Below, one piece after another: positions 61,579 to 64,000 of a stretch of DNA of 64,000 bases. Position 1 is the stretch's first letter; each line of letters starts with the position of its first letter. The DNA is from Sphingobacterium yanglingense. GTDB taxonomy: Bacteria > Bacteroidota > Bacteroidia > Sphingobacteriales > Sphingobacteriaceae. The notes under the pieces were generated by a model that saw nothing but the letters and a program-made list of their open reading frames with translations, searched no databases and had not been told where the DNA came from. Position numbers and translations under genes: made by a program. The DNA lies in the NCBI RefSeq assembly GCF_004363245.1, contig NZ_SNYV01000013.1, positions 272,939 through 336,938 on the forward strand. The letters run 5' to 3'.

Positions 61579-62772
61579 ATGAAGAATGTTTTACAAGCGG
61601 AACCAGAACTTGGGTTTTATCAGGCTATTGTTCCAATAATTATTTCTGTTTTTTGCGTCTATTTGACGATAGGTATGGTATTGGGGGTTATCCCTGGATT
61701 TGTGCAGGAGGCACTGGGGTTTGATAGTGTAGTTGTTGGAATAGTCATCGGTTTACAGTTCTTATCAACTTTATTGACACGTGCCTATTCCGGTAAGATG
61801 ACGGATACTAAAGGTGCGAAGGCGAGTAAGATGCTGGGTGTTTTTTTAGCTATTATTGCCGGGGTGACGTATATCTTAGCTATTTCGTTTCAACATAAAC
61901 CAATAGTGTCTGTTAGTTTTTTGATGATAGCACGGATCATTCATGGCGTGGGGGAGAGTTTTTTGATCACAGGGGCATTGACATGGGGGATAGGACTGGT
62001 TGGATCTGCAAATTCGGGCAAAGTGATGACTTGGAATGGAATTGCTATGTATGCTGGGATAGCATTAGGAGCACCATTGAGTATTTTTATGGGTAAGAAT
62101 TATGATCTTCTTTTGGTCTTTTTATTGATCGTCTTACTACCTGCTGTCAGTTGGTTGGTCACGTTGCGGCTACCTCGACTACAGGTCGAAAAAATCACCG
62201 TTAGAATGCCTTTCTATAAAGTAATAGGTGCTGTTTCGGGAGAGGGGATGAGTCTCGCTTTCTCTTCGATGGCATTTGGTTGTATTGCCTCATTCATTGC
62301 TCTGTTTTTTATACATAAAGAGTGGGGAGATGCTTCGTTTGCCTTTCTGACATTTGGAGTTTGCTACGTATTGACCCGTATTTTTTTTGCTTCTTTTCCT
62401 GATCGGTTTGGAGGCTACAAGATTGCACTCTTGTCGCTATTGGTAGAAGTGGTGGGGCAAATGCTGATTTGGACAGCTTCATCAGAATTGATGGCTATTA
62501 TAGGGTGTGGATTGACCGGAATAGGATTCTCATTGGTTTTTCCTGCATTGGGGGTATTGGCATTACAACGGGTACAACCTCAGATGCGCGGTACTGCACT
62601 AGGAGCGTATGTCGCTTTTGTTGATTTATCTTTAGGCTTAGCGGGGCCTCTAGCGGGGTTGGTAGCAGGCTGGTTTGATTATCAGACGGTGTATTTATTT
62701 GGGGCTATCAGTTGTGTGTTAGCAATCTTATTGTTGTTGTTCAACAAGCGGCGCAGTACCGTGACGGGGTGA
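61579..62772 (+). CDS. Major facilitator superfamily transporter (YfcJ/YhhS-like)
   Basis: A 397-residue inner-membrane transporter with about twelve hydrophobic segments. The loop 2-3 motif is SGKMTDTKGAKASK (about 73-86). RIIHGVGESFLITGALTWGIGLVG (about 117-140) resembles the YfcJ/YhhS group. The substrate is not known; a sugar or small organic exporter is possible. It is preceded by a Crp/Fnr-type site and followed 98 bp later by a Crp/Fnr gene, and is divergent from the Tmm-like gene. A link to methylamine metabolism is only a guess from position. Confidence 0.85.
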   Translation: MKNVLQAEPELGFYQAIVPIIISVFCVYLTIGMVLGVIPGFVQEALGFDSVVVGIVIGLQFLSTLLTRAYSGKMTDTKGAKASKMLGVFLAIIAGVTYILAISFQHKPIVSVSFLMIARIIHGVGESFLITGALTWGIGLVGSANSGKVMTWNGIAMYAGIALGAPLSIFMGKNYDLLLVFLLIVLLPAVSWLVTLRLPRLQVEKITVRMPFYKVIGAVSGEGMSLAFSSMAFGCIASFIALFFIHKEWGDASFAFLTFGVCYVLTRIFFASFPDRFGGYKIALLSLLVEVVGQMLIWTASSELMAIIGCGLTGIGFSLVFPALGVLALQRVQPQMRGTALGAYVAFVDLSLGLAGPLAGLVAGWFDYQTVYLFGAISCVLAILLLLFNKRRSTVTG

Positions 62773-62839
62773 AATGGTTGAGGTACTATTTCGACGTTAG
62801 TATCAGGATAATTTAGATTAGTTAACGTATTTTTATTAG

Positions 62840-62847
62840 TAGATTTG
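62840..62847 (+). promoter_or_regulatory. -7 promoter element of the Crp/Fnr gene
   Basis: TAGATTTG matches TAnnTTTG, 23 bp before the ATG at 62871. Confidence 0.45.
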
Positions 62848-62870
62848 TGTAATACAGGTTTACAATATCA

Positions 62871-63440
62871 ATGACAGAATTATTAGCATCTTATATCAGA
62901 GACAAAATAACAGTGACAGATGAAGAGTTGCAGACGATATTGTCTTATTTTAAGTTTATCAAGCTCAAGAAAAACGAGGTGTTGCTCTCGCATGGTGAGG
63001 CGAGCCAAAGAACATTCTTTGTAAATAAAGGTTGTGTCCGGATATTTTTTATCAATAATGATGGACAAGAATCGACACGTTACTTTGCTTTTGAAAATCA
63101 GTTTGCTACGGCTTTAGTCAGTTTTATTACTTCTGAGCCTTCGGAAGAGCTTATACAGGCCGTAGAGTCTTCTGAAGTCTTTTATATTACACATAAGAAC
63201 TTTTTCCATTTATTGGATACGATACCACAATGGGAAAAGTTCTATAGGGGGTACCTCGAACTGGCTTATGTGAATAATACGAACAGATTGATGTCATTTT
63301 TGACACAGGATGCTATCGAGAAGTATCGCTTACTACTGGAAGAGAATCCTGTAGTGGTGCGGCGACTTTCTAATAAGATGGTGGCTTCTTACCTGAATAT
63401 ATCCCAAGAAACATTGAGTCGATTGAAATCTAAGCTGTAA
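62871..63440 (+). CDS. Crp/Fnr-family transcriptional regulator
   Basis: A 189-residue regulator. The N-terminal cyclic-nucleotide-binding-like barrel spans about 20-110 (LKKNEVLLSHGEASQRTFFVNKGCVRIFF). It has no Cys cluster for an FNR-type iron-sulphur centre and lacks the cAMP-binding RTA-type loop, so the signal is unknown. The C-terminal HTH ends SNKMVASYLNISQETLSRLKSKL, with Glu180, Ser183 and Arg184 in the ExxSR pattern of FNR, which contacts TTGA half-sites. The protein stops right after the recognition helix, without the usual wing extension, as in many Bacteroidota members. Confidence 0.92.
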   Translation: MTELLASYIRDKITVTDEELQTILSYFKFIKLKKNEVLLSHGEASQRTFFVNKGCVRIFFINNDGQESTRYFAFENQFATALVSFITSEPSEELIQAVESSEVFYITHKNFFHLLDTIPQWEKFYRGYLELAYVNNTNRLMSFLTQDAIEKYRLLLEENPVVVRRLSNKMVASYLNISQETLSRLKSKL

Positions 63441-63456
63441 GATTACAGGATACTAA

Positions 63457-64000
63457 CTAATTCATTTTTCTTAATATTTTATGAATGGTATTCATATTTC
63501 GTGAAGTGAATAAGTTCTTTATATTTTTTTTTGCTAATGTTTTTCCAAATTTTGAGTCTAAAGTATTTCCTTTTAATACCTTCCAGTATATGTTTTCGCC
63601 AATAATCAGAACCTGTTCTTGTTCTGTATCTATGATTTTTTCAATTTCTTCATTTAATAAGTTCTCCGTTTGATATTCTGTAGCTGTAATAATGCAATAA
63701 ATATGAAATAGAGGATCACTTTCAAAGGGATTTTCCCGTATAATTCGTTCTATTTCATTTTTAGTTTTTATAAACATAAATGCTTCATAATTGAAATGTA
63801 GCGACAATGCTTTTTCTAGAATTTGTTTAAGCTCACTCTTTGGTTTCTCCGAATCGAATAATATATTTCCGGATGCTAGTATAGAGTATGCTGATTTAAT
63901 TCCTTGATTTTCAAATAGTGTACAGACATCTTTCATTTTCATGTTAGTTCCGTTAACATTTACTCCTCTCAAAAAGGCACAGTATGAAACTGTTGAAATA
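63457..64000 (-). CDS. DUF1697 family protein, 5' end beyond the window
   Basis: A partial gene running off the right edge. Reading inward from 64000 it gives ISTVSYCAFLRGVNVNGTNM, and LRGVNVNG is the signature start of DUF1697 proteins, so only one or a few residues are missing. An in-frame TTG at 63972 is not the start. Further family patterns are YSILASGNILFDSE and LHFNYEAFMFIKTKNEIERII. Function unknown. Convergent with the Crp/Fnr gene. Confidence 0.88.
   Translation of the reverse strand, partial: ISTVSYCAFLRGVNVNGTNMKMKDVCTLFENQGIKSAYSILASGNILFDSEKPKSELKQILEKALSLHFNYEAFMFIKTKNEIERIIRENPFESDPLFHIYCIITATEYQTENLLNEEIEKIIDTEQEQVLIIGENIYWKVLKGNTLDSKFGKTLAKKNIKNLFTSRNMNTIHKILRKMN

Overview
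The window is an ordinary chromosomal stretch of a Bacteroidota bacterium, most probably a Sphingobacterium-like member of the Sphingobacteriaceae. This is an inference from several things seen here: low-to-moderate GC, proteins typical of the phylum, a futalosine menaquinone pathway (mqnE, mqnA), a PurL of the long fused type, and many start sites preceded by the phylum's TAnnTTTG -7 promoter element instead of a sigma70-type box. Shine-Dalgarno sequences are mostly absent. No insertion sequence, prophage, CRISPR array, rRNA or tRNA gene was seen.

Layout. 0.1-9.5 kb: mostly minus-strand housekeeping genes (LysM/RlpA-like envelope protein, an uncharacterised protein, NfeD on the plus strand, a PA0069-type radical SAM protein, polyphosphate kinase, a DJ-1/PfpI protein, an NAD(P)H-dependent flavin reductase, YchF). 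9.6-12.7 kb: envelope proteins (outer-membrane barrel, His/Tyr-rich secreted protein, polysaccharide-deacetylase lipoprotein, DoxX). 12.7-21.4 kb: purL diverging from pheT, then a coiled-coil gene, zapA, a strong 6S RNA candidate and rny. 21.6-25.5 kb: a TPR lipoprotein gene broken by a single-base frameshift, a VF530/DUF2132 protein and a WG-repeat-like secreted protein. 25.6-33.2 kb: a two-component system followed by a CusCBA/CzcCBA-type tripartite efflux pump, with matching tandem operator boxes in front of the regulator and in front of the pump. 33.2-41.1 kb: two small envelope-type proteins, tyrA with an aminotransferase, an MsbA-type ABC exporter, and mqnE-phosphatase-mqnA. 41.2-45.4 kb: sbcCD. 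45.5-52 kb: cytochrome c, a hydrolase, and gyrA followed by two paralogous TPR proteins. 52.4-57.3 kb: amino-acid synthesis (serC, serA, lysC, lysA). 57.5-59.5 kb: small proteins and a YggS-type PLP protein. 59.8-64 kb: a trimethylamine-monooxygenase-like gene divergent from an MFS transporter and a Crp/Fnr regulator, then a DUF1697 protein cut by the window edge.

The most informative non-coding signals are these. (1) A 177-nt RNA with 6S architecture lies between zapA and rny. (2) A tandem 11-bp-period box, TTTCTAAT-N3-(T/C)TTCTAAT, sits at both promoters of the two-component/efflux locus, in opposite orientations. (3) A TTGAC-N4-GTCAA palindrome lies upstream of the MFS gene, and the neighbouring Crp/Fnr protein has an FNR-like ExxSR recognition helix. 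(4) An 82-nt branched fold abuts the sbcD start codon. (5) Very long perfect palindromes (40 and 50 bp) overlap stop codons at convergent gene ends and probably act as two-way terminators.

All calls come from reading the sequence and from memory of protein families. No database search or folding program was run.
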